Shown: one piece after another, positions 1 through 10,200 of the stretch
Numbering within the stretch: position 1 is the stretch's first letter
Layout: every line of letters begins with the position of its first letter
Assembly (NCBI GenBank): GCA_945874695.1
Contig: CAMCHP010000025.1
Coordinates: forward strand, 1-36,750
DNA: 36,750 nucleotides
Direction: 5' to 3'
DNA from: Chryseobacterium gleum
GTDB lineage: Bacteria; Bacteroidota; Bacteroidia; Flavobacteriales_D; Sanyastnellaceae
Position numbers and translations under genes: made by a program
The notes under the pieces: generated by a model
Databases searched by the model: none
The model's input: the letters and a program-made list of their open reading frames with translations, nothing else
What the model was told of the DNA's origin: nothing

Positions 1-1757
1 CCGGGGTGGTGAATCGATGCACCACCGCCGCCGAAGCCGCCATGTCCGCTGTAGTTCGAGTTGCCGCCAGCACCTCCATTGGTGAAACTGCGCGCATTCC
101 CAGAACAAGTCGAGTTTCCGCTAAAACCAGCGCCACCGTTATCACAATAGTCGCCTGTGTTGCCACCAACCGGACCGTTGTTGGTCGTTTGACCGCCTTG
201 ACCAGGCTGGTTAACGCCTTGGTAAGAAGCCGTACCACCGCCACCGCCACCGGCAACGATGAGTGGGGTAGAAGACTGGTAGTTCGCGCCAAAAGTCACG
301 AAAGTACCTCCACCACCTCCACCACCTTCATTCGAAACGTTCGATGGTGCAAAGCCCTTTTGTCCTACCAAAATGTTGAGTTGAGTACCCGCTGTCAAGA
401 AGAACTCTCCTCGCATCCGTGCACCAAGTCCACCAATGTTGTTCGCATTCACGGTGCCGCCTTCAGCACCAGCCGCTTCGATGATGTACATACCATCTGC
501 AGGTACTGTCCATGTTTCAATTGTGCCTGAATACGCAAAGTTGACGTCGTTTTCTACGTTCGGATCGTAACAGTTCCCACACGCGTCTAAAAAGAATGTG
601 CCACCACAAGTGCCAGCACAGTCGATGATGTATTCACATGTTCCGTCGTCAATGGTAGCAACCATGTCATAGTTACATGCCGTTGGGTCAATACAGCCCA
701 AGTCATAAGTACAAGATCCATTGTCATAGTTTGCCAATGGATCATATTGATCTCCTTCGGGGTCAGTACAACCTGGAATACAAACTGGCGTAGTGCTGTA
801 AGTAATGGTAACTAAACCATTTCCACTTCGAACACCACTTTCTGCAATATCCATTGCACTTGCAGCGAACGAACCGCCGCCACCGCCATAGCCATTGTTT
901 GAATAGCTTGCACCACCGCCTGAGTAGCCACCGCCACCTCCAGCACCATCGCAGCCACCGCCGCCACCGCCGCCAAATCCGCCAAGTTCAGCACCACAGC
1001 CGCCAACACCACCGGTGCCTCCATTCAAGAAGCCTCGGCCGCGTGCGTTTGCACCAATACAGTTTGAGATTTGTCCATCAGACAAAAAGCCTCCGCCGTT
1101 TCCAGCACAAGGTCCGCCTGAGAAATTCGTTGCGCCGTTGCCATTAATACCACCTAAGCCGTAGTTGCTCGGACAGCAAGGGCTATAGCCATTTGCACCA
1201 TTCTCTGTGATACGACCATGCTGATTGCCATCAGGGGCGTTAATTACTGCTCCACCGCCGCCAGCTACAACCAAGGGGCTGTTGTCTGAGCGAACAATGA
1301 ATGAGCCGCCACCGCCCGCAGGCCGTGTAGACTGACTCTGACCCTGACCACCCACAAGGATGCTTAGCGTCTCGCCTGGGGTTACCGAAACCGTACTTCG
1401 GATGCGCGCTCCCAAGCCACCTGTGCCTCCGAAACCGGAGCCACCTTGGCCACCGAGGGCCTCAATGGTGATTTGCGAAACGTTCTCTGGTACAACCCAA
1501 TACTGGATTGAACCTGAGTACTGAAATTGCTCCTCTCCCGAGATGTTCGGGTCGTAGCAGTTTTCGCAAGCGTCAACAACAAAAGTGCCACCACAGTTTC
1601 CTGCGCAGTCAATAGACCATAGGCACGATCCGTCATCAACCGTTGCAAACGGGTCGAAGTTACACGCTCCAGGGTTGGTACAACCGTTTTGAGCGTCTGC
1701 AACTGCCCACGTGAACAGCGCCACCACGAAGGTGACAAGATGCTTTAAGTGATTCAT
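1..1757 (-). CDS. Secreted glycine-rich modular protein (3' end outside window)
   Basis: The frame starts at the ATG at 1757 and stays open to base 1 (585 codons), so the C-terminus lies beyond the left edge. It begins MNHLKHLVTFVVALF and has a short signal peptide ending near ADAQ. Unlike its two paralogues it has no separate N-terminal domain: the signal peptide is followed directly by a cysteine-rich linker with one GCTNPGACNFDP..DDGSC unit, then CAGNCGG and CENCYDPN. A glycine-rich module follows (about 1540-800), then a second linker (about 790-550) and a second glycine-rich module (about 540 to the edge). The first module carries extra cysteines (PCCPSN, GGCGAELGG, GGGGCDGAGGGGG), unlike the modules of the neighbouring paralogues. 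It lies 160 bases downstream of the gene ending at 1918, on the same strand. The function is unknown; a structural or adhesive cell-surface role is inferred from composition only. Confidence 0.85.
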   Translation of the reverse strand, partial: MNHLKHLVTFVVALFTWAVADAQNGCTNPGACNFDPFATVDDGSCLWSIDCAGNCGGTFVVDACENCYDPNISGEEQFQYSGSIQYWVVPENVSQITIEALGGQGGSGFGGTGGLGARIRSTVSVTPGETLSILVGGQGQSQSTRPAGGGGSFIVRSDNSPLVVAGGGGAVINAPDGNQHGRITENGANGYSPCCPSNYGLGGINGNGATNFSGGPCAGNGGGFLSDGQISNCIGANARGRGFLNGGTGGVGGCGAELGGFGGGGGGGCDGAGGGGGYSGGGASYSNNGYGGGGGSFAASAMDIAESGVRSGNGLVTITYSTTPVCIPGCTDPEGDQYDPLANYDNGSCTYDLGCIDPTACNYDMVATIDDGTCEYIIDCAGTCGGTFFLDACGNCYDPNVENDVNFAYSGTIETWTVPADGMYIIEAAGAEGGTVNANNIGGLGARMRGEFFLTAGTQLNILVGQKGFAPSNVSNEGGGGGGGTFVTFGANYQSSTPLIVAGGGGGGTASYQGVNQPGQGGQTTNNGPVGGNTGDYCDNGGAGFSGNSTCSGNARSFTNGGAGGNSNYSGHGGFGGGGASIHHP

Positions 1758-1835
1758 AATTGTATTTGGTTAAGGATATCCGTATTTGACAAGGCACCCA
1801 TGCGGTGAACATGAGGCCTCGACGCTTTTAGCTTC

Positions 1836-1857
1836 TAAATCTGCCGCTAGCGATTTA
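1836..1857. repeat. Short inverted repeat upstream of the partial glycine-rich gene
   Basis: TAAATC at 1836-1841 and GATTTA at 1852-1857 are inverted copies around a GCTAGC core. They lie about 80 bases upstream of the ATG at 1757. It could be an operator or chance; the arms are only six bases. Confidence 0.25.
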
Positions 1858-1892
1858 CAATGTTGTTTATTCTATGTTAAACGCTCATTTTG

Positions 1893-1917
1893 TTTTCGGC
1901 CTAAACGGCCGGATGGG
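1893..1917 (+). repeat. Hairpin repeat element, copy a
   Basis: TTTT, then CGGCC (1897-1901), loop TAAAC, GGCCG (1907-1911), then GATGGG. It ends directly against the stop codon of the gene at 1918 (TAA on the minus strand). In the sense of that gene the hairpin is followed by GAAAAC and not by a T-run, so it is not a standard intrinsic terminator. Its stem position 2 pair is G-C. Confidence 0.7.
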
Positions 1918-4900
1918 TTAGTCGCAGAATGTGCCATATGCCGATAAGAATAAGAGCAAGTCGCTCACGTTGATGACTTCATTTTGGTCAAGATCTGGTG
2001 GGCATGGACGATAACCGATGCACAATTGCTGAGCCTCATCCCACAAGGTCTGAGATCCACATACATCCCAAATACAGCTACCATCATCAACATTGGCATG
2101 CGGAATAAAGTTCAAGGCATCAGTAGCCATGCAGCCATAGCGATATGGGATACATCCACCATTGTCAATTGTTGCAGTCGGATCATAGTTGATGGCATTC
2201 ACATCCATACAACCAAATGTTCCAAGAATACAAGACCCATCGTCAACGCCTGCTTCACCGTTGTAGTTCAAGGCCGCTGGATCGGTGCAACCTGAAATAG
2301 GGTAGGTGCAAGAGCCATCCTCAACCGTTGCACTCGGATCAAAGTTGATTGCATTCACATCGGTACAACCCGGTTGTTCGCAGGTGCAAGTGCCATTATC
2401 AACCGTAGCATTCGGATTGTAGTTCGCAGCAACTGGATCGGTGCAACCTTCGATCAAGCAAGAGCCATCATCGATTGTCGCGATCGGATCGTAATTCGTT
2501 GCCGCCGGATCTGTACAACCTAAATAGTCACAGCTGCCATCGTCAATGGTCGCATTCGCATCGTAATTAACTGCCGCTGGATCTGTACAACCCAAGAAAT
2601 CACAGCTTCCATCATCGATGGTCGCAATCGGATCGTAATTCAGTGCAAGCGGATCCGTACAACCCAAATAATCACATGATCCGTCTTCCAAATTCGCGTT
2701 CGGATCGAAGTTCACCGCCGCAGGATCTGTGCATCCAGGGAATTGACAGCTGCCATCGTCAATGGTCGCATTCGCATCGTAATTAACTGCGGCCGGATCT
2801 GTACAACCCAAGAAATCGCAGCTTCCATCATCAATGGTCGCAATCGGGTCGTAGTTCAACGCAAGCGGATCGGTACAGCCCAAATAATCACATGATCCAT
2901 CTTCCAAGTTCGCATTTGGATCGAAGTTTACAGCTGCAGGATCTGTGCATCCAGGGAATTGACAGGTACCATTGTCCAAAGTGGCTGTCGGATCATAATT
3001 CGCTGCCAACGGATCAGTACAACCCGGGATTTCGCATGATCCATCATCAATGGTCGCTGCCGGATTGTAGTTCAATGCCAATGGATTGGTACAGCCCAAA
3101 TAATCACATGATCCATCTTCCAAGTTCGCATTTGGATCGAAGTTTACCGCCGCAGGATCAGTACATCCAGGGAATTCACAACTGCCGTCATCTACTGTAG
3201 CTCCTGAATCGTAGTTCCATGCTTCAGGATTGGTACACCCTGGAATTTCACATGAGCCATCATCCACATTTGCGGTCGGATCAAAGTTCGTCGCTGCTGG
3301 ATTCGTACAACCAGGGAACTGGCAACTGCCGTCATCGACTGTCGCTGTTGCATCATAATTGGCTGCAGATGGATCAGTACAACCGAGGTAGAAACAGCTT
3401 CCGTCATCTACATTCGCTGTTGGATCATAGTTGTCAGCTAAGACATCCGTACATCCTTCAACAATACACGAACCGTCGTCTTCATTAGCTTGTGGATCGA
3501 AGTTAATCGCATTCGGATCCGTGCAACCAGGGTAAATACATGTTCCATCATCTGTCGATGCGTTCGGATCAAAGTTTGACGCCGTAGGGTCTGTACAGCC
3601 TGCATAAATGCATGAGCCATCATCCACATTCGCATTTGGGTCATAGTTGTCAGCATCGGGCAAAGTACATCCAGGAATACATTCCGGTAGTACTTGATAA
3701 GAAATGATCATAAAGCCATTTCCTTGGTTTACTCCAGGTGAGGTTGATGCATTCTGCGCATTACCAAGGTAAGAACTACCTCCACCGCCGCCGGCTCTGA
3801 AAGCAGCTCCGCCACCATACCAGCCACCGCCTCCACCAGAAACATTTTGTCCAAAAACTCCGCCACCATTGCCGAAGTTACCTGGTTGCGCTGGGGTCGT
3901 TCCAACAGGTCCGCCACTTATTTGGGTTCCGCCACCGCCACCGATATTTCCGATGAGTGATGTGCCTTGTGCTCCAGTTAATCCACCGCCGTTACCTCCG
4001 GCACCAGCATCCGGACATCCCGTATTTCCGGCACCGCCGCCACCAGCAACGATCAAGCGCGAGGCAAAGTTTCCGAGCGTGGTGCGAATGTCGGTCGCAC
4101 CGCCACCGCCACCGCCAAACTGGCCACCCGCACCGCCGCCATTCCAACCACCCGTTCCTGCTGAACTACCTTTGCCTCCTACGTAGAGGAACAAAGTTTG
4201 ACCAGGAACCACAGTTATTTCACCTTGGGTGAATCCACCCAAGCCTCCATCTGCTTGAGATTGCCCAGCATTACATGATTGTGAATCAGCACCTTGGGCT
4301 CCATATAACTCAACACTCAATGAGTTCACGCCCGCAGGTACAACAAACGACTGCACACTGCCCGTGAAATTATAAGTATTGGTGAATGTTTCAATTTCAT
4401 TCGGATCATAGCATGCGCCACATTCGTTTTCAATGTTCGGACCGTTCACGATACCTGCACAGTCAGTGCACGAAGCGTTATTTCCGCCACACTCTCCACA
4501 TTCGTCAATTACCGCGCCGCCGCCGCATACGCCGAAACAATCAACTACAGGAATATCTGCAGGATCGCTGTAAAACTCGCCGTCACAAGCCTCTTCGCAG
4601 AATGGTATTTCACCATTCGGATCATAACATACGCCACACGAATCGGTGATAAAGTTACCGCCGCAGGTACCGTTGCAATCTATAATGTAAGCACATGAGC
4701 CATCATCATCCGTGGCTTCTGGATTGTAGTTACATGCGACCGGATCAGTACAGCCAGGAACACAAGCGGTTAACCCCGTGTCACCCTCCACACACACACC
4801 ACATTCATCGATGAATGCTTCACCATTAAGTACGTTGTTGCAATCATAAAAACACGGTGGAATAACCACTTGATAGGTGATTCGAACCAATCCGTTTCCT

Positions 4901-7212
4901 TCATTAACGCCAGCGAGTGTACTTCCATTCAATACACCGTTGTAATATGAGCTTCCGCCGCCGCCGCCAGCGCGGTATGCCGATCCTCCGCCATACCAGC
5001 CGCCACCGCCACCGGCCACGTGGCTCTGGGCTGTGCTTCCACCGTTACCGAAGTTCCCCGCGTTAGCCGGAGAAGATCCCGCAACACCACCGGTAAATTG
5101 ACCGCCACCGCCACCTGCAGTGCCTGTAATAAATGCCTGTCCGGCTTGGCCTGAAAGTCCACCACCGTTGCCTCCTGCGCCGTAGTCGATGTTGCAACCG
5201 TATGAACCACCTCCACCACCGCCAGCTACAGCGCGTCGTGTGCTTAAAAAGCCCAAATTTGTTCGGATGTCTGAAGCACCACCACCGCCGCCAGCAAAAT
5301 TGCCTCCAGCGCCGCCGCCATTCCAACCCGATCCGCCATTGGTGCCGCCTTTGCCACCTACATATACGTAGAAGACATCACCTTCATTGACTTGAAGGTA
5401 GCCTGATGTATATCCACCTAATCCACCATCTGTTTGGAAATCGTTGACGTTACAACCGCCTGAGTTGCCACCTTGTGCACCGTAAAGTTCGACGAAGATA
5501 GAATCAACACCAAGAGGCACTGTAAAGGCTTGCGCGCTACCCGTGAAATTGAACTCTTGCACATTGAGGCCATCATCGAAAGGATCATAACAAATGTCAC
5601 AATCATCGATGATTGAAGTTCCACCACATACCCCTGCACAATCCACGAGGTACTCACATGAGCCATCGTCTACAGTTGCTAGAGGATCATAGTTACATGC
5701 TACACCGTCAGTACAGCCCAGCACACATGGAAGCAATCCTGTGGTGCCTTCAACACAAATTTCACATTCATCCAAATATGCGGTTCCTCCAGGAACACCA
5801 GCACAGTCAGGGGTCGGAATAAATGATCCCAAAGTATAGACATAGCTCTCGTACAAACCATGCCCCCACAAGTAACCGATGAAACCGTTTTCAGAAATCA
5901 AGGTGTGATTGCCTTGTGATATTGGAATTTGTGCATACGAATAACCATTACAACCTGGGAAGGGTTGGAATGACCCTGCAGGAATAGCCGATCCGTCTAG
6001 AAGCAGCGTGCCAACGTCAGCCGTTGGCAAAATGAGGTTCAGGCCATGTTGCGTGATGACGTTTGAAACCAAGGTTGTGAATATCGCCTCATCAATGGTT
6101 TGCGTGAGATCATTGAGGTTTACCATGGCTGGGTCGGCTTGACCTGCGCACGATGCACCTTGCATATACTGGGTAACATTCACGGCACCGTTGGCTGAAA
6201 TGCACTGCGGTGTATTTACGTTGTTGTATTCTTGAAATTGCCCTGCATTCAAGGTAATGGGAGCTCCACCATTTACGCTCATCACCGTACCGTCTGTTTG
6301 TGCCATTACGCGGTAGGTATAGCCACTTGCAAAGCTGAATGGTACTATCGCAACATCGGTGCCCCACGTATTCAGGGGCATACATTGGTCGTAAATGTGG
6401 TCACACGCTGTACATCCGACAGGAATATTCGTACATCGAACACCCCCAAATACTGCAATGGGTTTGGGGCCACCAAAAGCGGATGTCGATCGCACATAAC
6501 TGCCGGTAAAATCAGTACCTGAGCCGCTTACGCGCACTTGATAACTTTGGCCTTCGTTCAACACAACCGTAAATGGAACTCCAGCGGGGTTGTTCCCTAA
6601 AGTAGGAGCAGATGGTGTAATCTCAACCTCGGTTTGATCTTCAGTAGCTACAATTAGAAATTGTGAACCGTATGAATCTAGACCCGAATACGACGAAATG
6701 CGGTACTCTGTTCCTAAAGTTTGAACAGGTAGAATTCGCGCGCCATCTGCCGTATATTGGTTAAAGTTAATGCTGTACACTGACGCCGTATCAGCGGTAG
6801 TGATTCGCACTCCTTTGTTGTCAATAATTTGGTTGTTGTAGTGCTCAGCGACGTTGTTCGGCACAGGAACAGTCGTCGTTTGGTAAGCAGTTACCGTAAA
6901 GGGCTGTGACCATCCTTGACCAGGTACTTCAACTACACCCGTTGTGTTTACACTCGCCGAAATATAGATGTACAATTGATCACCAGGCTCAATGACATAG
7001 TTTTCCATGAACCCAGCCCAAAATTCGGTGCCCTTGGTTTGGGTCGCCTGCTGAGCCAATACGGGTGAGCTTAGGGCGAGTAAAAATAGGCTTGCAAATG
7101 CCAGTTGCCAGAAGCTAAACTTCTTCGCTGGTTGCTTTGTATTTTCAAGAATTAACTGCTTCATGACGGTCGATGCGGTCAGTTGGTTCTGAGAGTTGGT
7201 TAGTCGGTTCAT
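1918..7212 (-). CDS. Giant secreted protein: IgGFc-binding-like N-terminus, two glycine-rich modules, 22 GCTDP repeats
   Basis: A protein of 1764 residues. I chose the ATG at 7212 because it overlaps the TGA of the upstream paralogue as ATGA. The ATG at 7164 (MKQLILENTKQ) is an alternative that gives a more normal signal peptide, which ends at SSPVLAQ. The mature N-terminus (GTEFWAGFMENYV, about 7020-5830) resembles the IgGFc-binding N-terminal domain of Bacteroidota surface proteins. Two rounds of cysteine-rich linker plus glycine-rich module follow (modules at about 5560-4860 and 4385-3690). Then come 22 tandem 24-residue repeats of the GCTDPxAxNYDPxATxDDGSC type (3672-2061) and a C-terminal segment, DLDQNEVINVSDLLLFLSAY, that looks like half a dockerin. 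No type IX sorting domain of the common kind is visible at the end. Calcium or disulfide stabilisation is plausible because each repeat has two Cys and an acidic DDG, but this is inference. Confidence 0.85.
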   Translation of the reverse strand: MNRLTNSQNQLTASTVMKQLILENTKQPAKKFSFWQLAFASLFLLALSSPVLAQQATQTKGTEFWAGFMENYVIEPGDQLYIYISASVNTTGVVEVPGQGWSQPFTVTAYQTTTVPVPNNVAEHYNNQIIDNKGVRITTADTASVYSINFNQYTADGARILPVQTLGTEYRISSYSGLDSYGSQFLIVATEDQTEVEITPSAPTLGNNPAGVPFTVVLNEGQSYQVRVSGSGTDFTGSYVRSTSAFGGPKPIAVFGGVRCTNIPVGCTACDHIYDQCMPLNTWGTDVAIVPFSFASGYTYRVMAQTDGTVMSVNGGAPITLNAGQFQEYNNVNTPQCISANGAVNVTQYMQGASCAGQADPAMVNLNDLTQTIDEAIFTTLVSNVITQHGLNLILPTADVGTLLLDGSAIPAGSFQPFPGCNGYSYAQIPISQGNHTLISENGFIGYLWGHGLYESYVYTLGSFIPTPDCAGVPGGTAYLDECEICVEGTTGLLPCVLGCTDGVACNYDPLATVDDGSCEYLVDCAGVCGGTSIIDDCDICYDPFDDGLNVQEFNFTGSAQAFTVPLGVDSIFVELYGAQGGNSGGCNVNDFQTDGGLGGYTSGYLQVNEGDVFYVYVGGKGGTNGGSGWNGGGAGGNFAGGGGGASDIRTNLGFLSTRRAVAGGGGGGSYGCNIDYGAGGNGGGLSGQAGQAFITGTAGGGGGQFTGGVAGSSPANAGNFGNGGSTAQSHVAGGGGGWYGGGSAYRAGGGGGSSYYNGVLNGSTLAGVNEGNGLVRITYQVVIPPCFYDCNNVLNGEAFIDECGVCVEGDTGLTACVPGCTDPVACNYNPEATDDDGSCAYIIDCNGTCGGNFITDSCGVCYDPNGEIPFCEEACDGEFYSDPADIPVVDCFGVCGGGAVIDECGECGGNNASCTDCAGIVNGPNIENECGACYDPNEIETFTNTYNFTGSVQSFVVPAGVNSLSVELYGAQGADSQSCNAGQSQADGGLGGFTQGEITVVPGQTLFLYVGGKGSSAGTGGWNGGGAGGQFGGGGGGATDIRTTLGNFASRLIVAGGGGAGNTGCPDAGAGGNGGGLTGAQGTSLIGNIGGGGGTQISGGPVGTTPAQPGNFGNGGGVFGQNVSGGGGGWYGGGAAFRAGGGGGSSYLGNAQNASTSPGVNQGNGFMIISYQVLPECIPGCTLPDADNYDPNANVDDGSCIYAGCTDPTASNFDPNASTDDGTCIYPGCTDPNAINFDPQANEDDGSCIVEGCTDVLADNYDPTANVDDGSCFYLGCTDPSAANYDATATVDDGSCQFPGCTNPAATNFDPTANVDDGSCEIPGCTNPEAWNYDSGATVDDGSCEFPGCTDPAAVNFDPNANLEDGSCDYLGCTNPLALNYNPAATIDDGSCEIPGCTDPLAANYDPTATLDNGTCQFPGCTDPAAVNFDPNANLEDGSCDYLGCTDPLALNYDPIATIDDGSCDFLGCTDPAAVNYDANATIDDGSCQFPGCTDPAAVNFDPNANLEDGSCDYLGCTDPLALNYDPIATIDDGSCDFLGCTDPAAVNYDANATIDDGSCDYLGCTDPAATNYDPIATIDDGSCLIEGCTDPVAANYNPNATVDNGTCTCEQPGCTDVNAINFDPSATVEDGSCTYPISGCTDPAALNYNGEAGVDDGSCILGTFGCMDVNAINYDPTATIDNGGCIPYRYGCMATDALNFIPHANVDDGSCIWDVCGSQTLWDEAQQLCIGYRPCPPDLDQNEVINVSDLLLFLSAYGTFCD
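2061..3672 (-). repeat. Coding tandem array, 22 copies of a 72-base unit
   Basis: Every 72 bases (a few units are 78) the minus strand encodes one GC(T/M)xxxAxNYxPxAxxDDGSC unit. I count 22. The first is GCTLPDADNYDPNANVDDG, the last GCMATDALNFIPHANVDDG. A three-unit block is repeated almost exactly at a distance of 216 bases (for example the 10-mer cagctgccat at 2531 and at 2747), so the array has grown by recent block duplication. Units 8, 11 and 14 are identical in protein sequence. Confidence 0.9.
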
Positions 7213-10200
7213 TCTTGGTCGAATTCGAGATCCGCACAATTCGTTCCAAAGTAGGAGAGGAAAAGCAGCAAATCGGCTGAGTTAACTATACCGTCGCGAT
7301 TTAAGTCTTCTGGACATTCAAACACGCCAATGCACAATTGCAATACAGGATCCCAATAGGTATCCTGACCGCACAATTCTAAGATGCACGAAGCCGGATC
7401 ATCTTGATTGGCAAATGGGTTGTAATTGAATGCCTCAGGATTCATACAGCCAACCAAGTAGGGCAAGCATCCTCCGTGATCTGCTGTTGCCAGCGGATTG
7501 AAGTTCGCTGCGCTCGGATCGGTGCAGCCGTATACATTGAAGACACAGCTTCCGTCGTTCGTGTTGGCCTGTGGATTATAATTGATCGCTGTAGGGGTGA
7601 TGCAACCTAAAATTGCATCGACGCAAGTTCCGTTGTCGGTTATTGCCGCCGGGTTGTAATTGTAGGCTGCAGGATCAGTGCAACCTTCAATGAAACAAAT
7701 GCAGCTGCCGTCGTCTACGGTTGCTTCCGGATTATAATTGCTCGCATAATTCAGCGTGCAACCAAGAATAACACAACTGCCGTCATCGAATGTGGCTGCA
7801 GGGTCATAGTTCGATGCAGCCGGATTTGTACAACCTTGTGTAATACAGCTGCCATCATCGAAAGTGGCAGCCGGATTGTAGTTGTCTGCTGCCGGGTCAA
7901 GACAGCCAGGGATACAATCTGGCTCGACAATGTAAGTTAAGGTTATGGTTCCATTGCCTTCACGCACGCCTGCAAGGGTCGAAGCATTGTTGAGGTTTCC
8001 AAAATAAGAGCTACCTCCGCCACCGCCTGCGCGGAATGCGGCACCACCGCCATACCAGCCGCCGCCGCCGCCTGAAACGTTACTTCCAAACACGCCACCA
8101 CCATTGCCAAAGGTTCCAGGTTGAGCAGGTGTAGTTCCTGCTAAGCCACCGCTCACTTGCGTGCCACCGCCACCGCCAGTATTTCCCACAAAAGAGACTC
8201 CAGCTGAACCTGTCAAACCGCCGCCGTTTCCGCCTTGACCACCATCCGGACAACCCGTGTTTCCTGCGCCACCACCGCCAGCAACCAAAACACGCGATGC
8301 AAAGTTCCCGAGTGTAGTACGCATATCTGTCGCTCCACCGCCGCCGCCGCCGAAGTTACCGCCAGCACCGCCACCGTTCCAGCCTCCTGTGCCGGCAGAA
8401 CTTCCTTGTCCGCCGATATAAACAAAATAGGTTTGACCAGGTAATACTGATAGTTCACCGTTTACTGATCCGCCCAAACCGCCATCAAATTGGATGCTCT
8501 GACCTTGAACACATGAAACGCTCGCGGCGCCCTGTGCCCCAAAGGCCTGTACAGTTAAGGTGTAAACTCCTGACGGTACTACAAATGTTTGAACACTGCC
8601 CGTGAAGTTGTAAGTGGTTGTGAATGACTCAAGTTCAGTAGGATCGTAGCATATTCCACATTCATTTAAGATACTTGGCCCATACAACACCCCTGCGCAA
8701 TCTGCGCATGAGCTGTTGTCGCCGCCACATACCCCACAATCATCAACTACCGCAGTGCCACCGCACACGCCAAAGCAATCGACATTCGGAACTAAGGCCG
8801 GATCGGTATACAACATGCCGTCACAACCTAAAATGCAATCTGGTGCAGGAAGCGAAGGGTCATAACATTGGTCACATGCATCAAGTACAAACGTGCCTCC
8901 GCAAACACCGTTGCAATCAAATACATAGGCACACGAGTTGTCATCTGTTGTCGCGAGTGCATCGTAGTTGCAAGCGACTGGATCTGTACATCCAGGAACA
9001 CACGGAATTAAACCGGTATTTCCTTCAACACAGGTGTTGCACGCGTCGAGATAGGCCGTTCCGTTCAGGTCGCCATTGCAGTCAAATTCACATGGAGGGA
9101 TTTCAACGCGGTAGGTGATGCGTACATAACCATTACCTTCTTGAACTCCAGATTGAGTTACCCCATTAAGAACAGCGGTAACACGTGATGATCCACCGCC
9201 ACCGCCAGCGCGATATGCTGCGCCACCGCCATACCAACCGCCGCCACCGCCAGCAACGTGTGTTTGTGCTGCGCTACCTCCGTTACCAAAGGTGCCAGCA
9301 GCAGAGGGTGAAGTACCTGCAACTCCGCCCGCTGAAGGGCCACCGCCGCCGCCACCAACACCTGAAATGAGGGCAATGCCAGCCTGACCGTTTAGTCCAC
9401 CGCCGTTGCCACCCAAACCGTAGTCGCCTCCGCAACCAAATGAGCCGCCGCCGCCGCCGCCGCCAACAATAATACGTGAGCTAAAAAATCCGAGCGTTGT
9501 GCGCACGTCAGATGCGCCGCCACCGCCACCGCCGTAGAGGCCACCCGATCCACCGCCGTTCCATCCCGGACCGCCATTCAATGAACCTTTGCCTCCTACA
9601 TAAACGTAAAAGATGTTACCTTCACTTACCAAGCGGTAGCCTGAGGAATAGCCGCCCAATCCACCGTCGTCTTGATTGTCATTCAATCCTCCACAACCCG
9701 TTGAACCGCCGCCTTGTGCTCCAAATACTTCAATAAATAAACTATCAACGCCAAAAGGAACTGTAAAGGACTGAGCGTTGCCCGTGAAGAAAAACTCGGT
9801 GACTTCAATGCCGTCGCTGGTCGGGTCATAGCAAACTCCACAATCATTTAAAACAAATTGACCTCCGCAGTTACCAGCGCAGTCAATAAAATAAATACAT
9901 GAACCGTCGTCATCACTTGCCAATGGATCGTAGTTACAAGCTGCACCGTCTGTACAACCAGGTGTACAGGCTGTTAAACCAGTGTTGCCCTCAACACATA
10001 CACCACAGGCATCAATGAATGCATCGCCGCCAGGAACACCAGCACAGTCTGGCGGACACTCCAAATCGCCGCTTGCGGCGTATTCAAGTATATTTCGTCC
10101 AAAATTCGTGAGGTCAGGTTGTGGTCCCCAAGGTGAATCCATCATTTCATACCACGGAAGCGTTAATCCGCCAAATACAATTTTTCCGTCACCCCAATCC

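Noticed and set aside
6-530. Plus-strand frame of 174 codons at the left edge
   Set aside because: It lies opposite the partial glycine-rich gene, whose minus-strand frame is open for 585 codons with signal peptide and known modules.
2061-3672. Regular 72-base spacing that could suggest a CRISPR array or satellite DNA
   Set aside because: The units are in frame, encode one 24-residue motif and vary mainly at protein-tolerated positions; there are no unique spacers.
3869-5390. Long plus-strand frames rich in Pro, His and Arg opposite the glycine-rich genes
   Set aside because: They are the complement of Gly codons (GGN against NCC) and of the repeats; they lack signal peptides or recognisable motifs and the minus-strand genes fully explain the sequence.
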